Shown: piece after piece, positions 52,511-64,000 of the stretch
Numbering within the stretch: the first letter of the stretch is position 1
How the letters are laid out: every line of letters begins with the position of its first letter
NCBI GenBank assembly: GCA_964017065.1
Contig: OZ024791.1
Span: forward strand, 6,934,547-6,998,546
Source: Haliclona indistincta
Taxonomy: Eukaryota > Porifera > Demospongiae > Haplosclerida > Chalinidae
Direction: 5' to 3'
Length of the DNA: 64,000 nt
Translations under genes and position numbers: made by a program
The notes under the pieces: generated by a model
Seen by the model: the letters and a program-made list of their open reading frames with translations, nothing else
The model's database searches: none
What the model was told of the DNA's origin: nothing

Positions 52511-55066
52511 TCAACTAATGCTTATATTACAGGTTCTTCCACCAAAAGTACTTGAGTTGGACCAGTTTGGGAAAGTACGAAGGTCAAATATCGGTACAGC
52601 AAGTGTATTGATGGAGAGATTGACAATTAAAATACACATAATGTTCATTAGAATACCAGTCAGTGCCTGCAATAAAGACCAGATATTATCATTGTTATCA
52701 ATACAATTGCTTACCATGTCATAGACCTTCAGATAACCGTATGAGAATGCAATTGCATTAGGAGGGGTTGCTACCGGTAACATAAATGCATAAGAAGCAG
52801 CTACAGCTGCTGGAATCATGACATAAAGAGGATTGATGGACAGTGAAACAGCCTGCATTGTAAAAATAAAGCATTAGGTGCTAAAATTCTCAATCTTACC
52901 AGACTAGCTAGTACTGGGAGGAAGAGTGTGGTTGTGGCTACGTTTGATATAACTTCAGTCACCACTGCCACAATCACAGTCACGATGAACACGATAAGAG
53001 GATGAGGTAGTTGCTGTAGGCCCAGTAGCTGCTCACCGATCCAACAAGACAAACCTGATTTCTACAATGAAAACGTTTCAGTATATCAAAGCATTACTCA
53101 TGAGCCTACATCAGCTCCATCTGCTATTGCAAACCCTGATCCAAGCAGTATAACAACATTCCATGGCAGCTTGTGTTGAACTGACTCCCAATCCAGTAAT
53201 GTAGGATAACCCATTGTAAGATTACCTGCACAAAAGCATCAAAACTGTATATCCCAACACAAAAGCATTTACCGCATTTGAATTTTTTCTGCTTCACTGA
53301 GCAACAGACTTGCGATGGTATAATGAAAAGCAGAAAAACAACAAACAACGCTGTACTTGAATCAGAAAAGTAGCTGAAATAAAAAGCAGTTAAAGATAAC
53401 AGTGTGTGCTTGAGCAATCATATCCACCTTCTCCCGCTCTCGTCCGACGAGAACACGGAGCCCCAACCTGGAATGAACTTGGGTTCTCTCAGCAACCAAA
53501 GCAGGGCCAGCATTATGAAACAGCACAGAACAGCTACCTCTGCAAACCTAAACAAAATCAAACAATGCACAATTTTCTGTCACCATATTATTACCTCCAA
53601 GGACCCAAAGCTGAGTACTGGCGCTTAATCACTTGACGCGCCGCACTATATGAAAACGATGATCCACTCCTTTTGAATAGTTTCTTTTTACACCACTCCA
53701 AACTACCATTAAGTAAATAATGGTGTACTCTGTTGGAACATAGGCTTACCTGTCATCACAAAACAATACAGAGAGGTATAACCATGACAACACGAGGCAC
53801 ACTATCATCGTGGGAGCAGCAAATATGAACCACAGCCCAAAACTGATTCCTGGACTGTTTGGAAATAGGCTAAAGAGAGGAAATCGTAAAAGAAAAAGAG
53901 AGTAGAAATCTTTCTGTACCTTGTCACATCTCCACTCAATACTAGATTTGGTCCAGTGCCTGTCAGAGTGGCTGTACCACCAATATTAGCCGAGTATGCT
54001 ATACCCAGCATGAGTCCTTTTGTTAGTCTATGGAAACCACCACCACCACCACCACCACCACCACCAGCAGGTGATGGTGGGCTAGTTCTTTTTGAAGTTT
54101 CACTATTTACATCTTTGGAACTGGTATTATCAGTCACATTGTCATCACTAGTGGCTGTCTCGACAGGTAAGCTAGATTCTTCCTCTTCTTCTGGTTTTAG
54201 TGTCACATCTACTTGAGAGCTGTCATCAGTGTATCTCCTGGTATATCGTACTGCTACTAGTTGATCATTCTCTCTTACATCTGCTTGCTCTCTTCTCTCT
54301 TCTGGTGCACTGTCCTGTCTAGTAGTAGTAGCCTTTATCTCAAGAAGGACAGCTTGAGCTATTGGTAGCATCATGGCTGATGTTGCTGTATTGCTGATCC
54401 ACATTGACAAGAATGCAGTCGTACACATGAAGCCTAGCAGCAACCTAAGTGGGTACAAGAGAGACTAAGAGAAATATGCAAAGTAAGCCAGTACCATTTT
54501 GGTTTTGATCCCACTAGAAGTAGAACAAGAAGCGCTATTCTTTTGTGTACGTTCCATTTCTCTATGGCGACAGCCACCATCAAACCACCGACAAACAGCA
54601 TGTTGGTGTCGTTGAGGTAGTTAGTGGCTGTGTCCCGGGCACTGAGCACACCCACAGCAGGAAAGAGAACAAGAGGGAGAAGAGCAGTGACTGCTAGTGG
54701 CACTGCCTCTGTGATCCAGTACACAGCTATTATAGCAATACAATATGCTGCCCATCCTGCCTGTGAATATATAGTGAGACATCAGTTTAATTTATACTTC
54801 CAACTGACTAGGTTAGGCTGAGGCCAACAGAATGGTAGGAAAATGAACACTAGAGGTGTGAACAGGATTACAGCGTGCTTCCACCATCCCTTCGCAATCG
54901 TCCAGGCAATCCTCCTCCTTGGTGACTGCGAGACTGCATTCTCGGTTGCTATGCATAAAACAAGTTCATTATGTCTCGAGTGTTAATGCAACGACCTACA
55001 ATCTGCCAGAGCATCCTCGCTGTCTGGATTTGACCGAAGTAAAGCAGTGGAGTCACTTTCTGCCAT
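52511..55066 (-). CDS. SLC13-family sodium/carboxylate (or sulfate) symporter
   Basis: Twelve exons: 55000-55066, 54809-54948, 54495-54760, 53920-54444, 53750-53869, 53595-53702, 53428-53547, 53273-53373, 53110-53225, 52900-53061, 52715-52852, 52511-52666; 672 residues. The start at 55066 ([16 protein letters not shown]) is in phase with exon 2, whereas the longer frame from 55140 is not. The SLC13/DASS fold is shown by [39 protein letters not shown], the first SNT motif ([14 protein letters not shown]), the second ([13 protein letters not shown]), and [13 protein letters not shown]. The protein couples Na+ to uptake of citrate/succinate-type anions or sulfate at a plasma membrane. A long cytosolic loop with acidic stretches and nine glycines lies between the first SNT motif and [19 protein letters not shown]. 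The exact substrate is unresolved. Confidence 0.92.
54034..54066. repeat. Trinucleotide run coding poly-glycine in SLC13
   Basis: A CCA/CCG-type triplet run on the plus strand gives nine glycines on the coding strand, in the middle of a cytosolic loop. Likely length-polymorphic. Confidence 0.85.
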
Positions 55067-55433
55067 TCTCTAGCCCCGCCTAGTACTCCACCTCTATGAG
55101 TATGACGCAAGAGGGTCAACGGGTTCGTCCAGCTCTCCATTTGCCCCTAGCTCTTCTACATCATAACCAATGACGTCATTAGTTTATTAATTTCCGGGAG
55201 CATCTTTGTAGCCCCAAGCTAGGAGCCTAAACTGTACATGTGTCCATAGCTCCTGTCTTATACCGCGTCTGAAGGACTGGACAGCCTCTGGAGAAGAACA
55301 AAGACCACACACCAAGGTAAGAGATAGCCAGCTGTGTGTTGTAGCCGATGAAGGTCCCACTCACCCACACCGTGATCGCTTCCTTTTTCAGGCTCCTTTT
55401 TGTGCTGAAACTACCAGCAGCCGTCCAGCAGTC
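55067..55433. promoter_or_regulatory. Bidirectional promoter, SLC13 / PITPNM, with PITPNM leader intron
   Basis: The two start codons are 367 bp apart and divergent. An in-leader intron for PITPNM is likely: a GTAAGAG donor at about 55317 and a TTTTTCAG acceptor at 55391, 43 bp before the ATG. Confidence 0.5.
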
Positions 55434-58400
55434 ATGCTGATAAAGGAGTATCGCATTGCTCTACCACTCTCAGTGGAGGAATATCGCATAGCGCAGTTGT
55501 ATATGATACAGGTCTGTAAATGAGTTCACATTATCACAATTTGTCTGATTCTGTGAGTGTGAGTGTGAGTGTATTGCATCGTGACTTGCATTCTCTTGTA
55601 TTTGCAGAAGAAGAGCAGAGAAGAGAGTGAAGGAACAGAAAGTGGTGTGGAGATACTCGAGAACCGTCCTTACACCGATGGGCCCCACGGTAGTGGACAG
55701 TATACCTACAAGGTGCTTCCTTCTTCCACACCTGTAAATTAGTCATAGCTTATGATAGTCGCTGGTTTCATTGTACGGCTAATTACCGTGAATTGTTTCT
55801 TACACTGACCAAGAATTCAAGAACACTCACTCCCTCTTACCATAAACACAGCTTAGTCAACAGCTTATCCAAATCATTGGCTGTTCTCTAGACACTTCAC
55901 AATATACTAGTGTTGTATGTACTGTTACAACCACACTGTGAACTTTCACAGTAATGCATTAGTTCATTTTTTTCTGAACAACACCTCTCTTCGAGCTTGT
56001 GATTTTGTGCTGCGACTTTCAGTTATTTTAAGCAACTATGCATTTCCTTTCATCAACATCTCCTACTTGTGTTTTTTTCTTGCCTTCCTCAAGGTGTATC
56101 ATATTGGGCGCCATCTTCCCAGCTGGTTCCGTGGAATGGCTCCCAAGACTGCTCTTGAGGTGCACGAAGAGTCCTGGAATGCATATCCATACACTAAAAC
56201 AAAATTTTCAGTTCCTTTTGTGGACAAATTCACACTTGAGGTGGACACCGTGTTTCAGCCTGATGCCGGTACTCAGGTAAGGAATTGGTGGTATCAGTAC
56301 AGGGCTCACAACAAGCGTATGTATTGGTGCAAAAGCTATGATTTAACTTGCCTGGAAGCAGAAGGACACAACATGGTGTTTATACAACAGCAGTGTTCTG
56401 GTGGTTCCAAGTACATTTAAGCTACATTGAAATGTACTGTAAACAGTGCTTTAGTAAGACAGTCACTTTTCGTCTAACCAAAGGGAATTATTCATAGCCA
56501 TACATCTGCACAGCAATGTACAAGAATTCCTAAACAATACAGCATGTTTGTACAAAAGTATCAATGTCAGGATGTTTAGATACTTCTAAAGTGCCTCAAT
56601 GTTTAGCCTAATCTGAGCCTAATGGATTTAATGTTCTTAACATAACATCTAAGCTGCTGGGGACACTGATAATATCGATAGTAGTTGTGTGAGTAGTTGC
56701 ATATTTGTAACAATCGGCTTCTGTTGTTCCTCAGGATAACATTTTCAATTTGAGTCGCTCGGAACTAAGGCAGAGAGAACTAGGTGAGGAGGTGTTTGTC
56801 AGTGATCATGGTCAAGATTAGCATAATTAACAGTTACCTTGAAAGATTTATATGGATTCTGTAATTGTTGAATTCTTTGAATAATTGTGTTGTTGACTGT
56901 TAACACTTCACCACTGGACACCATGTAAACAGTATGATCGTAAATTATATTATGCAGCTAAGCATTTAAGGTGGCGGTGCACGTTCAACACCCACGCAAC
57001 GTGCATTTTTCTATTAACTACTTTATAACTACGGCGATTTACATAACAGTATGGCAAAGATAATACATGAAGCGTCTGTGGCTGTTATCTCGACTGTTGA
57101 GCAATAGATCAACGCGCTTCAAGCGCAGCAGCATCTTGCCCACAAACGTATAGAGCGAATTTCCGTAATACGACCTAGATTTGTTTTTAAACAATTTTTT
57201 CTGGTCTAGGCTTGCTGTTTTGCAGCGTTACCAAGGGAGTATCGAAAAATCGCTCTATACGTCTGTGCGCACTGTAATTTGTAAGCTGTAAACGAAGTTC
57301 TTTCCCGAGCAAGCAAGCCGAACTGGAGATATCAGCCACAGACTGGTCTATACTGGGCGAGCTCACTGCTCCACGTTAGCTAATACTTTGTGACTGAACT
57401 TGCTATAATCGATGTTTATCGATAGACAAAACAAAATGCATACTGGAGCACGCCTGTACAAAATACCATTGTACAGAAAATAAAGCTACTTGCAAAGTTA
57501 TGAATCTCATTAAATTGGCGCACAGCCTCCTTAACTGATGAACACATGCTATTATGAATACAAGAACTAATAAAGAAAAATATAGTAGGAAAGAAAGAAC
57601 AAGATGTGTTCTAAGATGTAATATACAAAGACACTTAGATGTAAAAATAAATACAAAACAATTACTAAATTTATGCTAAAGTTAATAAGCAAAGAAATAA
57701 AAGAAAAAAGAAAAATATCCAAGGGCTCGTGATTAGGTCAAGGGACGTTCATGTCAGTTAGATTCTCAGAAAGTCTGAGTGATCTAACTGACTTAGACCA
57801 CGCTCACACTGACCTGACGATGACGGCTGTCGTTTTTTGCGTGCTAGGGGCTAGTTTGCCATTTGCAAAAAACATAGTGGTATGGTATCTTCACTCCAGG
57901 TAACGTGAAGAACTGCACTTTGTCTTGGTTAGCTCGTCGACACGTCCTGGATCTTCTACAGTGAAAGAAACAGTCTTTTTTAAAAATGAATTTATCTAAC
58001 TGACACAAATGTCCGCTGTTAATTTGTGACTTCAAAGCTTCTGACTCAATGAATAATATTAATGAGTGGTCTAATATTCCTTATTGCACCATTCGACCAT
58101 TCTTCATTGCACCATTTTGACCATTTTTTACTGCACCATTTGACCATTGTTTACTGCACCATTTGACCATTGTTTACTGCACCATTTGACCATTGTTTAC
58201 TGCACCATTTGACCATTGCTATCGTTCACTACTCACAGATGTGATAGACATAGTGACTGACTCACTGAGTGGATCAGACTATAAACTGCAAGAAGACCCT
58301 CGCTACTATCAGAGTGTAAAGACAGGGCGTGGTCCTCTGGGAGAGGACTGGAAAGAAAACCCTCCCAATGGAGTCATCATGTGCTCCTATAAACTAATAA

Positions 58401-61400
58401 AGGTATAGATAACTGACGATATTGCTCCATTTGTAACACTGGTTTGCTTTAGGTGGAGTTTCGGTACTGGGGCTTGCAGTCTCGTATTGAGCGTTTTATT
58501 CATGATTATGGTCTTCGTCGTGTGATGCTGCGAGCTCATCGTCAGGCATGGGCATGGCAGGATGAGTGGGTGGGGCTAACTATAGAGGACATACGTCAGC
58601 TGGAGAAAGAAACTCAGCTGATTCTGAGACGCAAACTAGGCAGAGAAGTAGTGGAAGAAGAGGAAGAGAAGGCAAAGGAGATGGAAGATAAAGAAGAGGA
58701 GATAGATGTTGTTCCAGAAATGGAGGCGAAGCACGAGGAAGCAGCTGCAGTCAAGACGATGGAGAGAGGAGCTAGTTTGAAATGGTATTTATCTTGCGAT
58801 ACTGTGCGTGTGATATTTACTGTGTGTGAATCCAGGAGTTTGCGGCGTGGTAGCATGCGACCATCACTCACTCTGTCCAATATGGACACCAATGAGGACA
58901 GTGAGGAATACTGGCAGTGTGCCCTGGACACTATCGCACTCCATAGCGACGAATCAGACACTGAGTATTTTGATGCTAAAGGTTTGTACTGCAATTATAG
59001 TGAATCTTGCAAATGTATCACAAACGTTGACCAACGTCTTGCAATAGCTAAAAGCTATTTTACCAATTATTGTGTATGTGTGATGTGCATGATTTTTGCA
59101 AGATTCACATTGTACATGTAATTTTCACCTCATAAAAAGATTAGTCAAGAATTTTTATATGTGCATGGGAATTATACATATTGAATATGTAGCATGACCG
59201 CGAATTAAGATGGCGGCTACTCATGTGTGAAAATGAGTTATCACACATATCTCTACTGTTATGATTACATTTTAATTAAAGGCCCCACAAAAATGCAATT
59301 ACACTAATTTTTCTAAATTTTAAGGTATGCTATTTCGAATTTTTGTAGATACTGTGAGCAGTGACGATGAAGATGAAGAGGGAATTGAGTCGTCACAGCA
59401 GTCCTTAGCTCCAAGCAGTCCGATTCCTATACCACCCAGGCATGGGGCTGATAACATAGAGACTCCAATCTCTTTCGTTGAAGACTACCATGAAGAACCA
59501 GTTGTGTATCGCACTCAAGGATTATCATCCGACCTTCATGGTGGCTCATCAATAGCGCCTTCAACTGACTACCTCATCTTGTTGGTTCATGGAGGTAGCG
59601 TGTTGCAGTCTGGTCACGACAGTGTTAGCCAGCAAATAGACTTACACACTGTCTCACAAGTTATGGAAGAAGTTATCACCACACACTATCAGTATGCTGC
59701 TGGTCGCGTAGCTGTGCGATTAGTGCCCTGTCCAAACATCTGCTCACAGGCAATGGACATTCTCTGCTCTATTAGTCCTTCACAAGGTGAGTGCAGAGAG
59801 ATAGGCGGTCAGTCAGTGAGTGTGTTTTTCTTCCAGTCACTCCTCAGCAATGTGGTGTAGGCATGCTACCAGAATACAAAGAAGCTTCATCCCCCAGCAA
59901 AAAGAATCGACGTGTCCCTGAAGTAACTCCCTCCGATGGAAGCTGCCGTGCCTTTCCTATCGACATGCTTCCCTTACTGGCGACAGAGAGCTCTAGATAC
60001 TCGTCACAGCTAGCTGAGGTAGCCATTACTGCCAATACAATCTATCAGGAGTTCCTGAACTCAGCAGAAGGAAAGTGTTTCAATGGACAGGTAAGATGAT
60101 ATGAGGGTCTTCTGCTATTCTTTCTTCTCTATGTTGAGTAGGTATGCATCATTGCTGATTGTCTGGGCTCTCTTCTTGTCTATGACATTCTCACTACAAC
60201 TATGAAACGAAGTAGTTCATCTTCTTCCTCTCTTTCTTCCTCTTTGCCGTCATCACCCTCTGTCTCGCCGAGATCCTCCGAACATCTCCCGCCTGGTGCA
60301 GCTCTCAGCACCACAGCTCCACCTCTCAGCTCTCCTTTGACCTCTCGTAAGAAACCCAATGTCACTCTCAGCTCTCGGAGCGGCAGTTCTGATGACGCTG
60401 GTAGACGGTCACCATTGCTGCATAGCGAGACAGTTGATGAAGTTGAGGACGATGACCATCACCAAACTGCTTTCTTCTCTTTTAATGTTTCACGTGTGTT
60501 TGCGTGTGGGTCTCCACTGGGCCTAGTGCTTGCTGCAAGAAAGAACAGAAGGGGGAAGATTGCTAAACCTTTCTGTGGCTCGTTTTATAACCTGTTCTAC
60601 AATGTTGACCCGCTGGCTAGAAGACTGGAGCCTCTCCTTGATTCTCATTTCTCAACTCTCAATCCAGTGTTTATACCACTATATCACAAATATCCAACTG
60701 GTAAGACAGAAGGCATGGGAGAGAGGATGGGTGGGACAGAATTCATGATGGGAAAAACCAAATGACTAGCCCATACTGTGATAAAATCATGGGATGGTGT
60801 GGGTATTATTACATATATCATAACACTGAACCAGTGATGTGGTGCGGCTAATATTACCATGCATAATTAAATTCTCCTGCTTTAGGTGACAACATATCGA
60901 TATTGCTGCAAGACACTGTTGTTCAGCATCCTCATCTGTTTGGTTCGTCTCACCAGCTGTTGACTCCTACATGGAGAAGTGGGCGGGGCAGTTCTCCTCA
61001 AAAATACGCCTCTATCGACTGCCTAGTCAGTAATGAAGACCAACAAGGAACAGAAGACAGTTAGCTAACTGAGCCTCTTGTTTCATTCTCTCTCATCTTT
61101 CTCTCATTGCAGTTGGTATCAAACCATTCTCAGTCTGGTGGTCTCCAAACAGGATTGATTATATTCTTGATGCTCCTCCTGAACTCAGCTGTCTTGGTTC
61201 TTTACCAAACTCTACCTTTGCTCACGTGGTGCAGTCACGTTACTGGGAGGCAAAGGAAATCTCTTCTTTCATACTCAGACAAGTGAGTAATTTTATTTTC
61301 TATTTCTGATGACATGGCATGATTCTTTGCCCACTCCCTCCTGCTGAATGTCTGGTTAACCACACAATGGTTTGCTATAAACATGCACAATGCTAATGAG

Positions 61401-61694
61401 CTTTATGGTCTCACACCTCTAGCATGTATTTACCTGCTGCTGAAGAATTTACTTAGTAATACAATCTTCAGTACTAGCCTTACTTGTTTGGGTCATTAGG
61501 CTAATGGTAATACAATATGTTTATACATAAACATGACTGTACTGTTGAAAAGCCTTCTGGCTTATTTCCTTTCTTCACTTCCCAATTTATTGGAATTCCT
61601 ACATGTACAATTGGTCATGTGACAGATGCACTGTAGCAAGTACATTGTTTGTGAAAATGATTTTCATAATAAGAGACAATTTAGTATATTCATT

Positions 61695-61748
<54 letters not shown>

Positions 61749-63630
61749 ACTTGCTCTCTCTGCTTGCTATTTTGCTCTTTGTTTCTGACTCACTCTCACT
61801 CACTTGCTTTCTGCTCACTCACTCACTCACTCACTCACTCACTCACTCACTCACTCACTCACTCACTCACTCACTCACTCACTTGCTTTCTGCTCACTCA
61901 CTCACTCACTTGCTTTCTGCTCACTCACTCACTCACTCACTCACTCACTCACTCACTCACTCACTCACTCACTCACTCACTTACTCACTCACTCACTTGC
62001 TTTCTGCTCACTCACTCACTCACTCACTCACTCACTCACTCACTCACTCACTCACTCACTCACTCACTCACTCACTCTCATTCATTCCATTCATTGCTGA
62101 AAATGAATGAAAATATAGCCACATATCCTAGATGGTGTGAGTGTTTATATTGTTACACTGTTTGTGGATAGCTTTGGCTAGGAATATTTCAGTGTTTATG
62201 ATTGTGGGCTGTTCGTTCTTGGTCTATTGGATACTGGCTGTAGAAGATGAGTCTTAATACGGTTGCCCTTAGAAGTGGCTATTAATTTGTTTGATATATT
62301 TATCCTGCATAAGTGATGTACATGTATGCGAATGTCATGTCCCACAGGAAGGGCAGCACTTTTGAGGCATCACAAAAGTGTTGGCTCCCTCAGGGTGTCG
62401 CACATATCCCAGTTTACATTTGCCTGTACGACTTATAGTGTCACACATCCCAGGATATATTCGCCTGCGACTAGTGTACCACTATTCCTTGCATGAACTG
62501 TTACATCCCTAGATTTAGCATTGTCATTTTATGTTCTGTTCCCATGAACTGCAACTGTGACTTCTGTTTAACAATACAAAGGGATATTTTTAACAATACA
62601 AAGGGATCTTTCTAACAATAAAAAGGGACAAAAAGGGACCATTCAAGGTGTTTGCCGCTATGCTTCGCTTGTGACCTGGGACTGGCTGGTCTGCAACACT
62701 TCATTGTTGAGATTTATCGGACACCGATAGTGTATCAATGGATGGTACCCTGCCCAGCCTTGAGTTACCTTTTGCGGCTTATGCAATCATCAACACACTA
62801 CCAATCTTGACCTTTGCATGGCTGGATAAAATTCCAGCCACGCAAAGACATACGTCACGATGGCGCTTCTGCGCTGAGCAACGCCCTATGCCATAGTACC
62901 AACGAGAATTGCAACGATCGTGGAGCATTTTTCGTGCTGGTTTCTGTTTTCGGTGCCTCAATGCTTCGCTTGCTGCTACATGATTCATTGTAGAGAGGCA
63001 ACCTTCCTCTTTTCCTTCTTCTCTTTCCTTCTTGTCTTTTCCTCCTTGTACTTTCAGAATAATAATAATTTCACTGGCTTGAGCACCCCCTGTCTCATTT
63101 CTCTTAGATTCTACAAAGAGGTCATCCCAGGAGCAAAGGAAGCCCTCTTCTGATTCCGTTCGTTCCACCCACATCTACGGTGAAGTGGACAAAAAGGAAG
63201 ACCTTCATTCGGATACAGGTGAGAATGTGCATTTCGCTTGAACAAACATTCAAATATAGTGTTTTGTGCGTGACCACATAGACTAGTTCATTGTCTAACA
63301 ATTTAGGGCAGTGCTGTGTTTTTCCGTTGGTATTTGCACTAATTCAGCTTCACAATATTGTGACCTGATTGGGGGTGAAGTAATGTTTACATTTGATTTC
63401 CTTCCCTCTCTCTGCCTACCTTAACCCATTCAATTCCTCCCCCTCGTCCTCTTTCTTTCTCTTCAGTTTCCCTTTATGCCTAATTTCCCCCTCCTCTTCT
63501 CCTGCAGAGGATGAGTCCCAATCACAGAGCGATGGATGCGGTCACAACTACACACACCAGCCAGCCTCCCCTCCTACAGGCAAAGTTCTTCTATGGACCA
63601 CTGGACATGGTTTCACTATCTGGAGAAATG
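55434..63630 (+). CDS. PITPNM: Membrane-associated phosphatidylinositol transfer protein (PITPNM/RdgB), 3' end missing
   Basis: Fourteen exons seen: 55434-55511, 55608-55712, 56094-56276, 56735-56783, 58239-58402, 58453-58784, 58836-58981, 59349-59786, 59837-60090, 60142-60700, 60886-61059, 61113-61282, 63108-63218, 63508-63630; 962 codons so far. The PITP domain (1-260) has EYRIALPLSVEEYRIAQLY, WNAYPYTKTKFSVPFV, and GLRRVMLRAHRQAWAWQDEW. An acidic linker holds the FFAT motif EYFDAKD, which docks on VAP at ER contact sites. Next come LILLVHGGSVLQSG and a split DDHD-type region (FACGSPLGLVLA, YNLFYNVDPLARRLEPLL, WWSPNRIDYIL, YWEAKEISSFILRQ). The last exon encodes NHRAMD and FFYGPLDMVSLSGEM, leading toward the LNS2 domain, which lies outside or is not found here. 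The protein carries PI and phosphatidic acid between ER and plasma membrane. The final donor (GTTGGC) is weak. Confidence 0.93.
56966..57534. mobile_element. TTAA-flanked fold-back element in PITPNM intron 4
   Basis: TTAA occurs at 56966-56969 and 57531-57534, just outside imperfect ends GGTGGCGGTGCAC and GGAGGCTGTGCGC (complement). Inside, two more pairs face each other: CGTCTGTGGCTG near 57073 with CAGCCACAGAC near 57334, and ACGTATAGAGCGA near 57147 with TCGCTCTATACGT near 57250. The TTAA duplication is typical of piggyBac-type elements. Non-coding. Confidence 0.7.
58083..58219. repeat. Tandem repeat of about 22 bp before PITPNM exon 5
   Basis: About six units of the form TGCACCATTTGACCATTG with a TTTAC spacer, the first two degenerate. 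It lies between the fold-back element and the 3' splice site. Confidence 0.9.
59197..59236. repeat. Dispersed repeat end, copy 2
   Basis: ACCGCGAATTAAGA, then TGGCGGCTACTCATGTGTG and AAAATG, in PITPNM intron 7; matches 47097-47136. Confidence 0.55.
61698..61743. repeat. (CA)n microsatellite
   Basis: About 45 bp of CA dinucleotides in PITPNM intron 12. Confidence 0.95.
61790..62076. repeat. (TCAC)n tetranucleotide array with TTGCTTTCTG interruptions
   Basis: About 285 bp of TCAC units broken four times by TTGCTTTCTGC. The regular interruptions indicate that larger blocks were copied, not only single units. Confidence 0.95.
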
Positions 63631-64000
63631 GTTGGCTGAATAAACTCACCACAACCATCTCATTGTAATATCATTTACATAACACCTCCTGCATTATTTT
63701 GAGCCCCAAAATTTGCACACAGACCAGGACATGCATCAGCTCCATAGATACACTGCTTGTGTTGTGTCTAGGCAGTGTAGAATCTCACAGTCCATTGGAT
63801 TTGATATTGTATGTTCAGTAAATGAACATACTGTTCCTGTGTTTGCGAGTTAACAGTTGATCGACACTTCTGACAGAGTTTAACTACACACACACGAAGG
63901 TTGTTTCAGAGGTTGTGATTGTCCTGACTGGATGCTCACATCAACAAACACTTTGAGGAAGACAGTGTTGCCTCTGAGAACCTCCATTAGCCCTGGTTCT
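63631..64000. other. Right edge, probably PITPNM intron
   Basis: No certain coding sequence. A minus-strand frame at about 63883-64000 (MEVLRGNTVFLKVFVDV) is open to the edge, and a plus-strand frame is open after TTTCAG at 63910; neither can be judged without the next bases. Confidence 0.35.

Larger units (their letters stand above)
61283..63107. other. PITPNM intron 12, 1.8 kb, repeat-rich
   Basis: Contains a CA microsatellite, a long TCAC array, and short direct repeats at 62570-62640 (AACAATACAAAGGGAT three times). No coding signature; frames over the arrays are repeat artefacts. Confidence 0.65.

Noticed and set aside
54949..55140. Longer first frame for the SLC13 gene starting at 55140
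   Set aside because: Its phase does not join exon 2; the frame from 55066 does and yields a typical hydrophilic N-terminus.
55917..56093. Upstream extension of PITPNM exon 3
   Set aside because: Intron sequence before the CCTCAAG acceptor; family alignment begins at VYHIG.
61790..62076. CRISPR-like regular array
   Set aside because: Simple tetranucleotide repeat with identical short interruptions; no distinct spacers and a eukaryotic context.
61603..62171. Long Thr-His-Ser-Leu frames
   Set aside because: They are translations of the CA and TCAC arrays inside a PITPNM intron.
63883..64000. Minus-strand terminal exon at the right edge
   Set aside because: Open to the edge on both strands; too short to decide.

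Overview
The window reads as a stretch of compact animal nuclear genome, most likely from a sponge (probably a demosponge). The reasons are spliceosomal introns mostly of 45-60 bp, closely packed conserved metazoan genes, a tandem family of SRCR/FN3 membrane receptors, intronless DEG/ENaC channel genes, and many microsatellites and short inverted-repeat elements. No bacterial, organellar or viral features were seen. The organism call is inference from gene content and intron style. All exon boundaries were traced by eye from GT/AG sites and reading phase, so an error of a few bases is possible.

Region 1 (1-10.4 kb): the 5' part of an unknown secreted-protein gene (minus), an intronless TIM-barrel/phosphoribosyltransferase fusion (plus), centriole protein CPAP/CENPJ (minus, 14 exons), spliceosomal SmD3 (plus, head-to-head with CENPJ), and a PPM1D/Wip1-like PP2C phosphatase (plus). 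Region 2 (10.4-16.5 kb): three tandem intronless DEG/ENaC sodium-channel genes followed by the nuclear-transport GTPase Ran. Region 3 (17-32 kb): a 27-exon SERCA calcium pump (plus), a fourth DEG/ENaC gene (minus), beta-ureidopropionase UPB1 (minus), and acetoacetyl-CoA synthetase AACS (plus, head-to-head with UPB1 across 116 bp).

Region 4 (32.4-51.6 kb) is the accessory part. Four nine-exon genes, A-D, all on the minus strand, encode type I membrane receptors: signal peptide, two SRCR-like domains, one FN3 domain, a cysteine-containing stalk, a transmembrane segment and a tyrosine-rich tail. Their stop codons are spaced 5.61, 5.67 and 5.69 kb apart. The spaces hold duplicated non-coding sequence with decayed SRCR and tail exons of further copies. 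The FN3, membrane and tail exons are almost identical between copies, while the SRCR exons of A (and partly D) are strongly diverged. The stalk repeat is present 3, 2, 1 and 1 times. This pattern fits a fast-evolving recognition-receptor cluster (immune or allorecognition), which is an inference.

Region 5 (52.5-64 kb): an SLC13-type sodium/carboxylate symporter (minus) head-to-head with a PITPNM/RdgB phosphatidylinositol-transfer protein (plus) that runs off the right edge. Short mobile elements lie in several introns and intergenic spaces: a TA-flanked 122-bp palindrome in AACS, a pogo-like 131-bp element in receptor D, a 597-bp inverted-repeat element between receptors B and C with undisturbed copies of its target elsewhere in the window, and a TTAA-flanked fold-back element in PITPNM.
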